This document shows, one piece after another, positions 12,398 through 24,855 of a DNA stretch of 64,000 nt. Numbering within the stretch: the first letter of the stretch is position 1; every line of letters begins with the position of its first letter. Source of the stretch: Ectobius pallidus (taxonomy: Eukaryota > Arthropoda > Insecta > Blattodea > Ectobiidae); assembly GCA_964059195.1 (NCBI GenBank), contig CAXKWD010000001.1:160072532-160136531 (forward strand), written 5' to 3'. The position numbers and the translations under genes were made by a program. Below the pieces are notes generated by a model. The model saw only the letters and a program-made list of their open reading frames with translations, did no database searches and was not told the DNA's origin.

Positions 12398-13056
12398 GTT
12401 ACGCTATTTACATTTACATTTGCATTCCCGCGTAGGTTCCAGAGGATTTCACTTAGCATTCGTATGCATCCTATAACTACAGTTATGAAAGTTTATGTCC
12501 CGAACTATGGAGGGTTTGGAACGAGTATGTCAGTTGTTACACGTGTAGGAAACCCTAGGCGGGGCGACGACGACACTGCAATTATTTAATGTAAAGTGCT
12601 CTGTCTCATTAATAAATCTGAGACACCTATATTCAACTCCGAGAGCAGGTAGGGAGGGTGTACAACGACACGGGTTAAGTGCACAATGGCGACAATACAA
12701 TACAAACAAGCGGACCAAGTAACAATACTCCAGTGTCAAGCCATGCATTCACACGACTCCCATTTATCAGAGCCCAGGGCCAGTTTGTCACACGAGAAAT
12801 AATACATGTCTCTCATGGACACTGTTGTTTTATTAGGCGCGTCTCTAATTTAAATACAATACACGCTGTCAAATAAGTTCGTTCACGATTTCCGATAACC
12901 GTACCGGTACTGTGAATTGAGCCAATTAGAGGACTAATTTTCTTTCTGAATGGAATATACTATGAATGGTATATGCTATATATGAGATTTATGTACAGTC
13001 ATTTTCTGAGATATAGAATAACTCAATTGATTTGAATGGATTCTGCAATTACAAAT
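12398..13056. other. non-coding stretch
   Basis: Short open frames on both strands around 12530-12870 lack recognisable domains. Nothing else is identified. Confidence 0.35.
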
Positions 13057-13311
13057 TAACTGCTAACTGCAGAAAGGCAACAAGTTCACAAATCCTGATT
13101 TTACAGGAATGACAAAAAAAACTGTTTTGACATGTTATTTTCAAACTAAGCTTTTTCAAAGCAAATTTCAAACTGTTGCCATACCTATAAATATGATGAC
13201 AGCCGCTCCCTTTCAGCAGTAAACGGTATGTCTACCCATTTAGAACTGATTTGTGCTGAAAAGTGAATTTGTGAATTTTGAGGACTAGTTGCCTTTCTGC
13301 AGTTAGCAGTT
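13057..13311. mobile_element. MITE with 24-bp terminal inverted repeats
   Basis: The left end at 13058-13081 begins AACTGCTAACTGCAGAAAGG and the right end at 13288-13311 is its exact reverse complement over 24 bases. Total length is about 254 bp with no coding capacity. CAAAT lies just outside both ends (13052-13056 and 13312-13316), suggesting a target duplication of about 5 bp, although one extra T sits at the left junction. The superfamily is not determined. Confidence 0.85.
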
Positions 13312-14175
13312 CAAATGTGTATTGAAGAAGTTGTAAAATCAACCTGATTACCCGAAATAGAAGTTTTTGTTTGAACATTCTGTAATACGCTTATTACGTG
13401 TGACGTAACGGTATCATCATGATACTCATTTCGAAACAGATTTTCATTATAACTTTGATGTGCTATCGATTATTATTGAACACGGAACCTTGAGAGAAAA
13501 CTGAAAACTGCATAATAGCCTGTATTTAAAATAAAATCAATTCCGATCGTGTTAATTTTAATATCATACTAAAATGAATTCATTTCGTGTTATCAAAATT
13601 AACCGATTACAAGAAAACGACCAAAAATCAGGCATACCCTGAAGTATAAGTGTGCGACATTTTATGCCGTTTGGAAAAACAGAACAGGTGCTCGTGACGG
13701 CATTTTTAAACCTCAGTGCACTTTCAACTGCCAGTGCATGCAAATTTTAATCGTCTGTTTTCTCGGTTTCAATTCCCATGTTGCCACATTCAAAATGATC
13801 TTATTTCGAAAAAAATAGAGGTACAGCTGTGATTTTTTTCACAATGTACAATGCATAATGCGTGTAATAAAATTCCTAATCAGATTTTCTGTATTGGTCT
13901 TAATTATTATAAAAATATTTAGTATAATCACATATCATTTCTTATATTTCTCTGGGTAATTATTATTATTATTATTATAATTTTTTTTACAAGAAGTATC
14001 AGTCAAATTGTAAAGATCAAAGAGTATCACATAAAAATTCAGATTCATATCTGAATCGATGCTAAATTATCAATGTTATTTTCCTAATCTTTCAAATACG
14101 TGTTTAAGATACAGCTGCAGTAATAAGTTTGTCTTAAACATCAATTCTATTGGCTACTGCAAGAAGTACCACGTG
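13312..14175. other. non-coding stretch
   Basis: AT-rich sequence with an (ATT)n run near 13960-13978. No gene is recognised. Confidence 0.35.
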
Positions 14176-14179
14176 ATTT

Positions 14180-14931
14180 TGTGGCGTGCCTCTCGGGCCT
14201 ACCCTCATAATTAGGGGCAAATTCCAGAGCCGTACAGAAAATTTAATGAAAAATACAGTAAGGATAGAAGAAGGGAACGTAATATACCTATAAATACAGA
14301 AATACTGAAACCAGATTCAACAATTTATTACAAACTTTGTTAGGTTAATAAACCAAGAAACAATAAGGCCATACAATATGTAAAAGAAAATACCTAAACA
14401 CCCTAACTCCATAAGAACAACGGGGGGTGTGGCCATCTCAACTCACGGAAAGAAGTTACGACTGATAAGACTGTACAGAATATATATATAAAAAAATAAA
14501 AAATAAAAGCAATAATAATAACTAGAAACACTGGTGGGCAAAAAACTTAACTAAACATAATCGGTATAAAGTGAATTAATACGCAACAAAAGAAACCCAC
14601 CAGGAAAAGATATGAAAATACTCTGAAATGAACTACCGCATACCTGAGCTAAAGGAGGAGTCCCAGGCTATGGACTCCTAGAAGAACCGCTCGCTTCCGA
14701 AGTCTGGACTGGAATTCTCAAAGGTTCGTGAAGCGAGACCTTAAACCCTCACGAAAAATCTACCAGCAAACCGGAACACGTGACTTCGTGACGTCAGAAA
14801 ACAGCGAGATAGGAAAGAAGGAGAAAAATGAAAATGAAAACAGTCCGCGAGGCGAGATGACCACCGAGATAATAGTAAGTACCTTTGGCATAAAAGAACA
14901 TTATACAGTGTGCCGAAATATAGGCGGCACA
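14180..14931 (-). repeat. 3' LTR of the LARD-like element
   Basis: The repeat is 752 bp, begins TGTGGCGTGCC and ends GGCGGCACA on the plus strand. Its termini form a short inverted repeat (TGTG...CACA). Minus orientation makes this the downstream LTR. Short open frames inside it also occur in the other LTR and are not genes. Confidence 0.9.
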
Positions 14932-15654
14932 GACTCCCTCGACGCAGAAAGAAAAACATTTTTGAATTCTTCAAAAATGTTTTTCGAAAAATAAATTTTA
15001 TTGCAGAGCAGATTCGAAAAGTTTATATCTTCACTTCACTTCTACAACTCACGAGGAGGTCCACAAAAGAATGTACTATAACACCATTTTAACTGTAGAC
15101 AATGGATTCATAATAATAGTCCATCTAATAAATTGGAGTAGAAAATACATATATAAACTTGTGTATTTACAGCTTACCAAGTCCATTTGTTACTGTAATT
15201 AAAGTAGTGAATAACGGGTTAGTGGAGTCCTTTTCAACACATAACCCCATCACAATAAGTACTCTTGGGTAGTAATGGTGAGTAGAATATAGTAGTGGAC
15301 TCTGCATGCTTGAATGAAGACAGGTACAATGTGTATGTACCCAAACCGAAGATATAGCAGCAAACCCTCACTGATGCCGGACCTGATGATTACTATCAGG
15401 TCAAAAGGAACCAAGTTGAACGTCTTCAACGTGCTACCAGGAGAATCTGAGCACCGTAGACAAAATGTGGCCTCAGGAGTTCGTAGAGTGAAGACTTAGC
15501 GGCACATCCAGCAAAGAAGAGCACAGCGTAGATGCCAAGGGAGCCACCAGACACAATCCGAACATGCATAGAAAGCTGAAATCAATAAATACAGCGGCAG
15601 AAAAGGTACTTACAAACAAATTACCCCCTATAGTGTTTTATGTGAAAACAACCT

Positions 15655-16560
15655 ACCTGTTTTTATTTTATTTTATTTTGCTTAAAGGTTTTTTTTTATA
15701 TAAATTTTAATTAATTCAATACGGCGAAGAGTGAAGTTGTCCTGAAGGGACCACAATTAGAAATTGTATTACAATAGAAAAAATTGTTTACAAAAATGAC
15801 ATGACAATTAATTAAATTTAAAGAATACTTTACATTAAATACAATTACGATAGTTAAATTTATATATACAAGAGAAAAATACTTGCTGAAATATCAGCAC
15901 AATAAAGCAATGTATAATAAATTATCATTGAATACAATATGCTTTGAAATATTTATATACAATTGCAAGTAAAAACAATTACACAATTAGAATAAAATTA
16001 GACAAAATTTTAATAAAAATGATTTGATAATGTAGAATTGTTGAGATGTCGAGATGTTCCGATGTTATGGTATGAGGATGTTATGATATGAAAATAGTGA
16101 TGACATTATGAAGTCCGGACTTCAAGGAATTAATAATGATGGAAATTTTAGGAACGGAAACGGGAGTGGATAAATAGTGTAGACTTCCAGATATTGTTCG
16201 ATGGTAATAAGTATTTGAGCGCTCTATCAAAAGGGAAAGCTACAGTGCTTACAACAAAACACTACCCGCGAACCGAACATACAAAACATAATATGAGTAA
16301 GAATACAAATATCACTTGCATATAAAAATAGAAAATTTTGGCCATTAAGTGACAAAGGAGGACATGTCCTAATGATAAGTGCATTTAGAAAATTGTCGTA
16401 AGCTAAATTTAGGCAAGACCAGAACTTCTTTAAGTCTAAATTTGTTTAGCAAACTCAAAGGAACGAATTACAACTGAGGCCACGAGAAAGAACCTAGGGC
16501 ACAAACATCCTTTACAATATCGATGAGTTTTTGGTTTTTATAAAATATCTCTATATAACT
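15655..16560 (-). other. possible retroposed insertion nested in the LARD interior
   Basis: This AT-rich block differs in composition from the A+C-rich interior around it. On the minus strand it ends in an AAAATAAAAT-type tail (near 15660-15680), as a LINE or SINE 3' end would. No protein motif is recognised, and the exact boundaries and target duplication could not be defined. Confidence 0.3.
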
Positions 16561-17384
16561 TATATGTGTTTCTATGTAAATTAATTCAACGCTCATAGGC
16601 CTAGTTAATTTATTTAGTCAAATACAATTAATAAAATATTTTTTTTTACAATAATTTTTACAACAGTATGCTATAATTCTTTTTCCTGTATTACATAAAA
16701 GAACGCCAACCGATTTTTGGAGATAGCAGAGATCAAAATAATAATGTAGATAATTTATTATTAGACCCACTAAATTTCGTTGGTGTGATTTTTATTTCAG
16801 GGTCAGCGGAGAGTAAACTCCAGAGCACCAGGTATGCGGCAAAGAGAAAAAAAAAAAAAAAAAACAAAAGAACAAAAACAGAAAGATGGCCAACACCCAC
16901 ACGCAAGGGACAGCAAGAATGAAGGCAAAACCCCGAGACAAACGGAGGAAGAAAGAATACGAAGAATATTTAGAGAATGAATAAAAATATAATGTAATTA
17001 CAGAATGTAAAGCATAATTAAATATTTATGATAAATTTAGCAAAAGTGAAAAGAGAAAACTGGCATATTTGTACTTACTAAATTGAATAAAGAAATCTGG
17101 AGAACATTTATTATTTACTGAATGAATGAGAGAGAAATTTTGAATAAGCAAAGCCAAACTACGGCACTGGACGCCGAAATAGGTCATGCAAATGCGAAAT
17201 ATTTTTAAAAGGTACCAAAATCAAGGCAAACGGTGTAAGACTAGACAAATCCCCAAGATATCAGGTTAAATTCAATAGAAAATTTTGACAAAACTTACCC
17301 CATAACAAAACACGTCGATCGGGCGGACAACATCCGGAAAACTTCCTCGGACAAACTACCACCAAAACGGTCCAAAAAACACCA

Positions 17385-18250
17385 GAACTTTGCTGATGAG
17401 ACACGTTTATCGGGCAAAGAAATGACCGGGAAAAAAACCTCGGAAAACCCCAGAAAATTACACTAATAAAGGTCACAAAACTATTCCGCCAATAAAACCC
17501 ATCGTTCAGACAGCACAAAACCCACAGCGAACTACTCACGTGAGACTGACTAGAACAGAGGCCATTAACCCAACATAACAGACAAAAAAAAAAAATCCGT
17601 CAAAACGCTGAGAGCAAGAATAGAAATGAAATACGGTATGGAACCTATAGGAAATATACTAGAAAAAGTTTCAGACTAGATGAAAATAATTTACAATTTA
17701 CTTATTCAAAAAACTTTCGAATTCATGTTTCATGGGCATAGAAAAGAAGACCTACCGGAACAGAACCCGGGAAATTCCTTGAACCAGCAAGCCCCTAACC
17801 TAACTCAGAAAACAGCAAGACTGTGGATGAATGGTGCATATGGCAAAATTACTAGGCAAGATATCAAAACTGAACAGCAAACGGGCTAGACAAAATATTC
17901 CCAAAGAAAACAGGCAGCTAAAGCATGAAAAGATATGAAAACAGAGCACAAACCACACGCACCGCCCCCGGAAAAATAGGCCTCGAAAAGACTGGCCACT
18001 TAAACACCAGACATTGCTGATGAACACAGTCTTACGGGCACAAAACATCACGGAAAGCAGCACGGAAACGGCTCAAAAAAAACTTACTACCCTGCCTCAA
18101 GCCAACAAAACCCGACAGCAAAAAAAAAAACCACAGAGACTTGCTCTAGTGAGACTGCCGGAACGAAAGCAATTACCCTACGTATCTGGCGAAAAATTCC
18201 ACCAGATCGCAGAGAGCAGAAATAGAAGAAAATATGAAACGGCATGGTAC
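17385..18250. repeat. diverged internal tandem module of the LARD-like element
   Basis: Bases about 17385-17642 and 18006-18250 are alignable along their length. Both begin CACCAGA, then have TTGCTGATGA, a GGGCA block, a GTGAGACTG block and finally GAGAGCA followed by ATGAAA and GGCATGG or GGTATGG. The spacing is about 620 bp. The module lies near the 5' end of the element on the minus strand, where packaging or regulatory leader sequence would be. The copies are clearly diverged, much more than the LTRs. Confidence 0.6.
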
Positions 18251-18452
18251 AAATGCTGAAAAATAAAGCATAAGGCTCACAGTAAGACCGCCGGGGCAGT
18301 ACAGCCATGAAAAATAATGACACAACTAACCTGCCAGGGGAAAAATTTCGACGACTAACCTAACCCGAAAACAGGATAATAGAAAAACTTGAAAAATTTT
18401 GAAAAACCCTAGAAAAAACTGCCAAAATGACTGAAAATTTCCGATCGACGAG

Positions 18453-18463
18453 CTCTGCTACCA
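18453..18463 (-). promoter_or_regulatory. primer-binding site, matches initiator methionine tRNA
   Basis: On the minus strand the site reads TGGTAGCAGAG. It is complementary to the 3' end CTCTGCTACCA of animal initiator methionine tRNA and lies three bases inside the 5' LTR. It would prime minus-strand DNA synthesis. The same 11-12 bases form the primer site of the second LTR element. Confidence 0.8.
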
Positions 18464-18466
18464 CTT

Positions 18467-19218
18467 TGTGGCGTGCCTCTCGGGCCTACCCTCATAATTA
18501 GGGGCAAATTCCAGAGCCGTACAGAAAATTTAATGAAAAATACAGTAAGGATAGAAGAAGGGAACGTAATATACCTATAAATACAGAAATACTGAAACCA
18601 GATTCAACAATTTATTACAAACTTTGTTAGGTTAATAAACCAAGAAACAATAAGGCCATACAATATGTAAAAGAAAATACCTAAACACCCTAACTCCATA
18701 AGAACAACGGGGGGTGTGGCCATCTCAACTCACGGAAAGAAGTTACGACTGATAAGACTGTACAGAATATATATATAAAAAAATAAAAAATAAAAGCAAT
18801 AATAATAACTAGAAACACTGGTGGGCAAAAAACTTAACTAAACATAATCGGTATAAAGTGAATTAATACGCAACAAAAGAAACCCACCAGGAAAAGATAT
18901 GAAAATACTCTGAAATGAACTACCGCATACCTGAGCTAAAGGAGGAGTCCCAGGCTATGGACTCCTAGAAGAACCGCTCGCTTCCGAAGTCTGGACTGGA
19001 ATTCTCAAAGGTTCGTGAAGCGAGACCTTAAACCCTCACGAAAAATCTACCAGCAAACCGGAACACGTGACTTCGTGACGTCAGAAAACAGCGAGATAGG
19101 AAAGAAGGAGAAAAATGAAAATGAAAACAGTCCGCGAGGCGAGATGACCACCGAGATAATAGTAAGTACCTTTGGCATAAAAGAACATTATACAGTGTGC
19201 CGAAATATAGGCGGCACA
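18467..19218 (-). repeat. 5' LTR of the LARD-like element
   Basis: A 752-bp repeat with no difference I could find from 14180-14931. On the minus strand it precedes the primer-binding site, so it holds the element's promoter. I did not identify a convincing TATA box. Confidence 0.9.
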
Positions 19219-19222
19219 ATTT

Positions 19223-22200
19223 ATAATGAAGTTCAGTAGCTGTAAAAGAAAAGTACGCCTACAGACAAATGCATTACAAAAGACATCCAGTGTATCTATA
19301 TAATGGTAGCGGTATCATTTGTTACTTCTGTGTGTTGTACATTGCTTGCATTCTTAGTACCAAACCCTTTGTTGTTGTCCAGTATTGATTCCATGGTAAA
19401 GGAATATTGCCTAAGGCGATTGAAGTAGCTACAGGAAAGGGGGGATTTTTACTTGGGTGGTTTGTGGAGCACCGAAGAAAGAGATTGGGGAGGGGGCTCC
19501 TTTTTCCAGTTGAATGGCAGAAAAGAGTTCTGCACCATGTAGGAGGTGTGGTATAGTAAATAAGGTACGCTATTTCCTCCCACTCCAAGTTCTTCGGACT
19601 GGGATTATGGGACAAAGACTCCTAACCTTCCCCATTTCCCACTTTTTACGGTCTTCTCTATTCCCATTCTGAAACTGGACCCCGTTAACCCGTGCTTCCC
19701 TCCTTCCCGTTCACTATCTCCTTCCCTCCAACGAGAGACTCCTGTATTGCCACGTATAGAGAGAGAATAACCATCGCAGCTTTTCTGAGAATGGAGCAGC
19801 AATCAAAACAGATAAGCAATTCCGAAGAAAAGAGATCAGTTCTTTACAATAAAGTATCTGTGTAGTAGCGGCTGCGGACCCATCATAGCGGGTAATAGAT
19901 ACGAATATTATAGCTTCTCTCTTGTATCCTTTTGAATGGAAGCAGTAGAGATGCATTTGTTAGGCCTTCCAGATTCTAGATATATAGCAGTTGAGGAGCT
20001 TAACGGATTTTCTGAACTCGGTTAGAGAGAACAAACCGACAATAAGTTACGGGAAATAACAATTCTTTCAAATTACTCAAGAGATTCTAGGATTACAGAG
20101 GCGGTTATTTGTTTGCTTGCTACCTCTATACAAGTAGATAAACATTTGGAGGACCTTGACCTATAGATTGAAGTATTTCACCGCGTCTTTGACTAGAATA
20201 CCTGCAGAGCATGAACAATCAATAGTCATAAAGTTGTTACGTAATGTACACCATAAACATCATGACAAATTAATACACAATTAAATCGATACATAAATAC
20301 AACAAACAAATATTAATCTAAGTTATAGATAACCAATTGCTGCTTATACATTTTAAATTTTCTTTATTCCGAAATCAAACAGACATACTATATAATTCTT
20401 TTCTTTATAGAATTTTCTATCTGTACGATAAACTGCATCATATGCAACATAGAGATATATTTCATTATTCGAGATTCCTGGTGCAAATTTCACGGTATAT
20501 AAGTTTGAAAACTATTTTAAGTTGAATAATTTACGATAAATTTAATTTCAAATGCAATATATTTCAATTTATGTTCTTTTATACGTGTGTTACTCGTATA
20601 TTATATCTTTTATCAAAATGTAGTATGAATTTATACATTCCCGGAAAGGGTTTAGGCTACAATAGTTTTCACCGATGAACTTCATCCTTAACAAGATCTC
20701 AATAGGATGAATATTTAACGAGATAGGCCTATACATATTTTATGCCTTCAATTAATGATTGCTTTCATAGTGACGTACTGTTTTCCTCTGATCTCACGGT
20801 TGCTATGGAATTTAAAAAAAATTAATTTGTAAAAGTGATAATATTTTATGGCATTTTGATTCATAAATATTGTTTACCAGAAATAATTCATGTATGTAAA
20901 CTCACATTTTATAACGTTTTAAGTGAAACACATAACTTTCTGTGCTCTTTACACTGGCGCGAAACACTCGTATAATGTTCTGTACAATTATATTGTAAAA
21001 GAGTAAAAGCTGCATTGTGGGAGTGCGCATTCAGTTGTATAAGCCTCATTGGGAGCAGAATTATTTGCTAGGCAAGACTTTTTAAAAAATATTACTTTGT
21101 TGGCTACATGGATAACTTATGATACCCTTCAGATTATTTAGAGAATTAAGCAAAATCGTAAGTTTTTTCCGTGATTATGGATAATTTAAAAAAAAAAGCA
21201 AAGTGATAGTAAAGGTAATAGAAACTCAATCAAATGCTTCGTGTTACATCCCGGAATCATTTAAAGAAATATAAACAAAATTGTAGGTTTTTGGTGTTGA
21301 TCAACGCTGTTCCCACAGACAAAAAGGCAGACTCATAAACAGACATTTCCGAAAATTAGGGTGTTCAGGGACCTCGAAACATGTATTAATGACGGAAACT
21401 TTAAATCGAATTTCGGGTTCGAACGAAATACTTCCTCTGCCTACAGAATAGGCTAAATTGTATTAGTAAAACATTCTTACTACGAAAACGTAGGATGTTT
21501 TGAAATACATGAGGTTCATACTATTGTATGTGTCTAAAACATCTGTTCAGTATAGACGTGTAGGTTTTACTACTGCGGTAATAAATTTGTACAGTTTTAA
21601 TAGCGATTAATAGAAATCTTTATTTCCTGCATAAGCATTTATTATTCTATACGTCTCATAGGGTTCATTTAATCATCCTGAATTGGACAAGTTCCACTGT
21701 TTCTAGAAATTTAAATACTGGCCAGTCTAGTAGACTCTAGATTTATTTATTATTAATGAAGACTATCTGTAGTATGTAAATACATTCGTAGCTAAAAATA
21801 AAAGAGTTTGAAGGACTATTTTTTTGTTGCCAGGAAATATGTTGCCTCATTAGGTAATTAGTATAATTAGTATTAGTATCATTCATTCAAATAATATATA
21901 AACAAATACTGAGGCATTAAAGCTTAGGGATGCTACTGAATCTGTCACAGAGATTGGTGTCAATAAAGCGTGCAATTCCATGCACTCTGCTGCAGTAGTT
22001 GATATCGATCACTCCTGCACTTGTAATTAGTTTTCACGATACTGAATCACAATGAGACTGTGCAGGATGCACCTCCATAACATTACATTGCGACATTAAC
22101 CGACAGGATAGCCATGTTTCCAAACTCTCGCTCAATCCCTTGTTAAGCTGTTTAGCTTTATTACTAACTGCCTATCGGAAGCGGCAGAAATAGTGGGTAA

Positions 22201-22526
22201 AAGCAACCTGACATTTTTTCACATAAAAATATAAAGAAAATGGAAAAGGAAAAATGCATATTGCGACGAAAATGAACTTAAAGAAACGCTTTAATAGAAT
22301 TATGCTATATAGGCCTAATAGGAAATTTGAAATTTTCATCTGTTTCTCAATATTTCGATTTTGTTCATATTCTGTTGACAGTAAATTACAATTCGAATAA
22401 TAATAATAATAATAGTAATAATATTAATAATAAAGTTACTAAAATGCATAGAAAATATTGTAAAGAAACTACAACTGCAGCTTTTAGAATAATTATTCGT
22501 AAATACAGTGGTTTACTTTGGGTGTA
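19223..22526. other. non-coding stretch
   Basis: No gene is recognised. About 19420-19760 is richer in G+C, with a 97-codon minus frame lacking known features. Around 21290-21420 the text (CCCACAGACAAAAAGGC, then CAGACATTTCCGAAAAT) resembles 3' regions of repetitive insect elements that I cannot name. An (AAT)n run lies at 22398-22433. Confidence 0.35.
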
Positions 22527-23144
22527 GGTGAATTGCCACAAAACCCGAACAGCTAAAGTTTGTTAAAACATCGAGGTTGCCACAAAGTTACCTTGGTCAG
22601 TTTTAAGGCTGCGGTAAATTTGTGATTGGTACCTATGTCGATAAGGTTGTGTCGCTCAAGTTGTTCTATCCTGCAGAGAGTTCGCCTATGTCGTCGAGTT
22701 GTTTGGTAGGCCTATCAGTGTCTGTTGTACCCTGCTGCGCGATGACAGTGCATTTGACGTACAATGAAAAAGTAAACAACTTTTAGTGATCAGTAATATT
22801 AAATCTTATGTTCATTATATATCTAAAAGTAACAAGAATTGAATTTGTAAAGAAGTTCCTGTAAGAACAAGGCATTCAAACTCAGAAAGTGATAGTAAGT
22901 CTTTCTAAATTGTTATAATTTTATTATATTTCACATTTTTAATCACATCAACCATACTGGTTGCCCAGTCTCAGGTAAAAAATCAGAGGGAAAACAATGT
23001 ATCTTTGTGGCAATTCACATATACCTTTGTGGTAAATCGCATATACCTGTTTGGCAATTCACTTAATTATACTGTTGTGGCAATTCACATGTACTTTTGT
23101 GGCAATCTCTCTTTGACCCAACTGAAATTTTGTGGCAATTCACC
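22527..23144. mobile_element. terminal-inverted-repeat element with multiple subterminal motifs
   Basis: The ends GGTGAATTGCCACAAAA (22527-22543) and its exact reverse complement (23128-23144) bound about 618 bp. The core word TTGTGGCAATTCAC recurs inside the right end at about 23003, 23050 and 23079, with degenerate forms at 23029, 23059 and 23098. An inverted copy (GTTGCCACAAAG) lies at about 22575. Arrays of a terminal motif near the ends are known as transposase-binding sites in several DNA transposon groups. No transposase frame or clear target duplication is seen, so the superfamily is open. Confidence 0.6.
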
Positions 23145-23925
23145 GATCCTGTTTACTTTATATAGTTCTGGAGCAATCTTTCGGTTTAAAATTAAATTTA
23201 GAGGCTTGAACCATACGAAAGAGTACACCAAAAAAAATCTTATTTTGTTAATTCAGAATTTTAATTAGGCCTACATAATTTAATCTTATTTGAAATAAAG
23301 TGGTACAGTTTAATTATGTAAACACAACGCGATTAACTAGCGTTACTAACCATGCGTCACCCGGATTTCAATGAAGCTAATGGCGCGGGTTTGAACAGCT
23401 CGTTGCAGCAAATTCAGTTTCTCTGATATTAATTGTGGCTCGAATGGAATTTTGAAAGAAAGGAAAAGTTAAAATTGAATAGCGTCTTGAGCCAATATTA
23501 AAAATAATATCAATTTTTAAAGGGCATGACATTGGCTCAAGTTGGATAAAACAGATTTAAATTAGAATGGAATTTTAATTAGTAGTATGGGAATGAAGTA
23601 TCTGTTTTACTCAGGAATATAGCAGTAAAGAATCATGTGATCTTTGTTGCGTATGAAGTCTGGTAACTTGAATGGTATTTAACTTCGTTTTGCTTCGGAA
23701 GCGCTCGCTCGGTAGGGGTGGTCGCCTCGTGTTGAGGGGAACGGGTTCCCAGTTCATCTGCAGTGCTGGTGTGCAGCTCAGATGCGCGTCAGCGCTAGTG
23801 AGGGGAGCAACTTCGCGCTCTTCTGTCTCTTATTTGTCATTCGTCGAACAGTTCATTTGTTTTATTATTCACAATCCGATTGGTACGAGATTATTACCAA
23901 TTATGAGAAGAGAGGGGGGCTTGAC

Positions 23926-23933
23926 TATAAAAG
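23926..23933 (+). promoter_or_regulatory. TATA box of the 5' LTR
   Basis: TATAAAAG stands in GACTATAAAAGCCGAGG, followed by a GC-rich stretch where transcription would start about 30 bases on. It is a likely RNA polymerase II promoter for the full-length transcript. The 3' LTR has the same box at 28973-28980. Confidence 0.7.
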
Positions 23934-24730
23934 CCGAGGCAACATAGGCCTCGCTCTCTCCATTCTCTACTTCCTTTGTGAACGGGCTGCAAGCCTGGTG
24001 TGTGGCCATGGGACTGGGTAAACAAGAACACAATATGGTGGCCGCGAGGCCAACCATGTCAGGATTTGAGCAGGTACGTGTATCTGAATTTATTTAATTA
24101 ATCTTCCAGTGTTCCTAGAAACTTATTAGTGATTACTAAGGATGGGTTCTTTTACTTTAATTTCATGTTGATTTAGTACTGTAGTTTCAGTATACATGCA
24201 AGTTTCAGGGGAATTATTTATATAGGGCTTCTCCCTCGTGTTTCTTTTCATTTATTATTGTTTTGCTGAGTGGAAATAAGGCATTGTGCAGCATCAAATA
24301 TTTATTGCACTTATATGGGGAGTCTTTTAGAATCTGGTGTACTTATTTCTTTCATTCGGTTGTATTCTATTTAAGTAGGGTTTGATACACGTTATCCTGA
24401 TAGCATATAGGCCACACCAGCTTGCAATCCGGAACCAATGTATTTTCTGTCCAGGAATGTCTGGCAGTTTTGCTTATAAGATAAAAGGTATGTAAACAAT
24501 ATTTTATGTTGGGAGCTATGCACTCCGCATGATTGTATTTGTGAAAAGCATGCTAAATAAGTAATTATATGTTTGTCCGGCCATTTGCATGTATCATTGA
24601 TATTAACCAATAATGAATTTAATTACTCGGCCGAGACAAGTTTGAAGTGTTAAAATTATAAAATAACATGCATGTATTTTAACCCCTGTTCTGGGAAAGT
24701 ATTTAAAGAATAACTCTTGTATTGAAACAG

Positions 24731-24855
24731 GCCCATCAGGCCCTAAATGTATATAAAATAATCTTATTATTTTAATTTGTATGTTCTTCATATTTGGTCA
24801 TCAGGCCTAAAATCTGTAAATATACTAAATGAAATTTATGTCTTGCCCATCAGGC
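24731..24855 (+). repeat. three spaced CATCAGGC motifs in the LTR
   Basis: GCCCATCAGGCC, GGTCATCAGGCC and GCCCATCAGGC occur at about 24731, 24796 and 24845, spaced 50-65 bp. The same three lie in the 3' LTR, 5047 bases further on. They fall downstream of the TATA box, in the transcribed part of the LTR. They could be protein- or RNA-binding elements. Confidence 0.5.

Larger units (their letters stand above)
14176..19222 (-). mobile_element. complete non-coding (LARD-like) LTR retrotransposon
   Basis: Two 752-bp direct repeats (14180-14931 and 18467-19218) bound a 3.5-kb interior. Each repeat runs TG...CA as in LTRs, and ATTT occurs on both outer sides (14176-14179, 19219-19222) as a 4-bp target duplication. 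Reading on the minus strand, the sequence three bases inside the LTR at 18467 is TGGTAGCAGAGC, a primer-binding site, so the element lies on the minus strand. I find no Gag, protease, polymerase or integrase motif in the interior on either strand. The equal length and the lack of any difference I could find between the LTRs point to recent insertion. Movement in trans by a related autonomous element is inferred. Confidence 0.9.

Noticed and set aside
14728..14994. 88-codon frame and overlapping frames at 14.7-15.0 kb and 19.0-19.2 kb
   Set aside because: They lie in the LTRs, occur in both copies and have no domain; considered LTR shadows.
17261..18323. Three minus-strand frames of 78-92 codons in the LARD-like interior
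   Set aside because: Checked for Gag, zinc knuckle, protease or polymerase motifs; none found, and the low-complexity composition explains the open frames.
23672..24057. 91-, 79- and 62-codon frames repeated at 28.7-29.1 kb
   Set aside because: Identical in both LTRs of the gypsy-like element; LTR shadows rather than genes.
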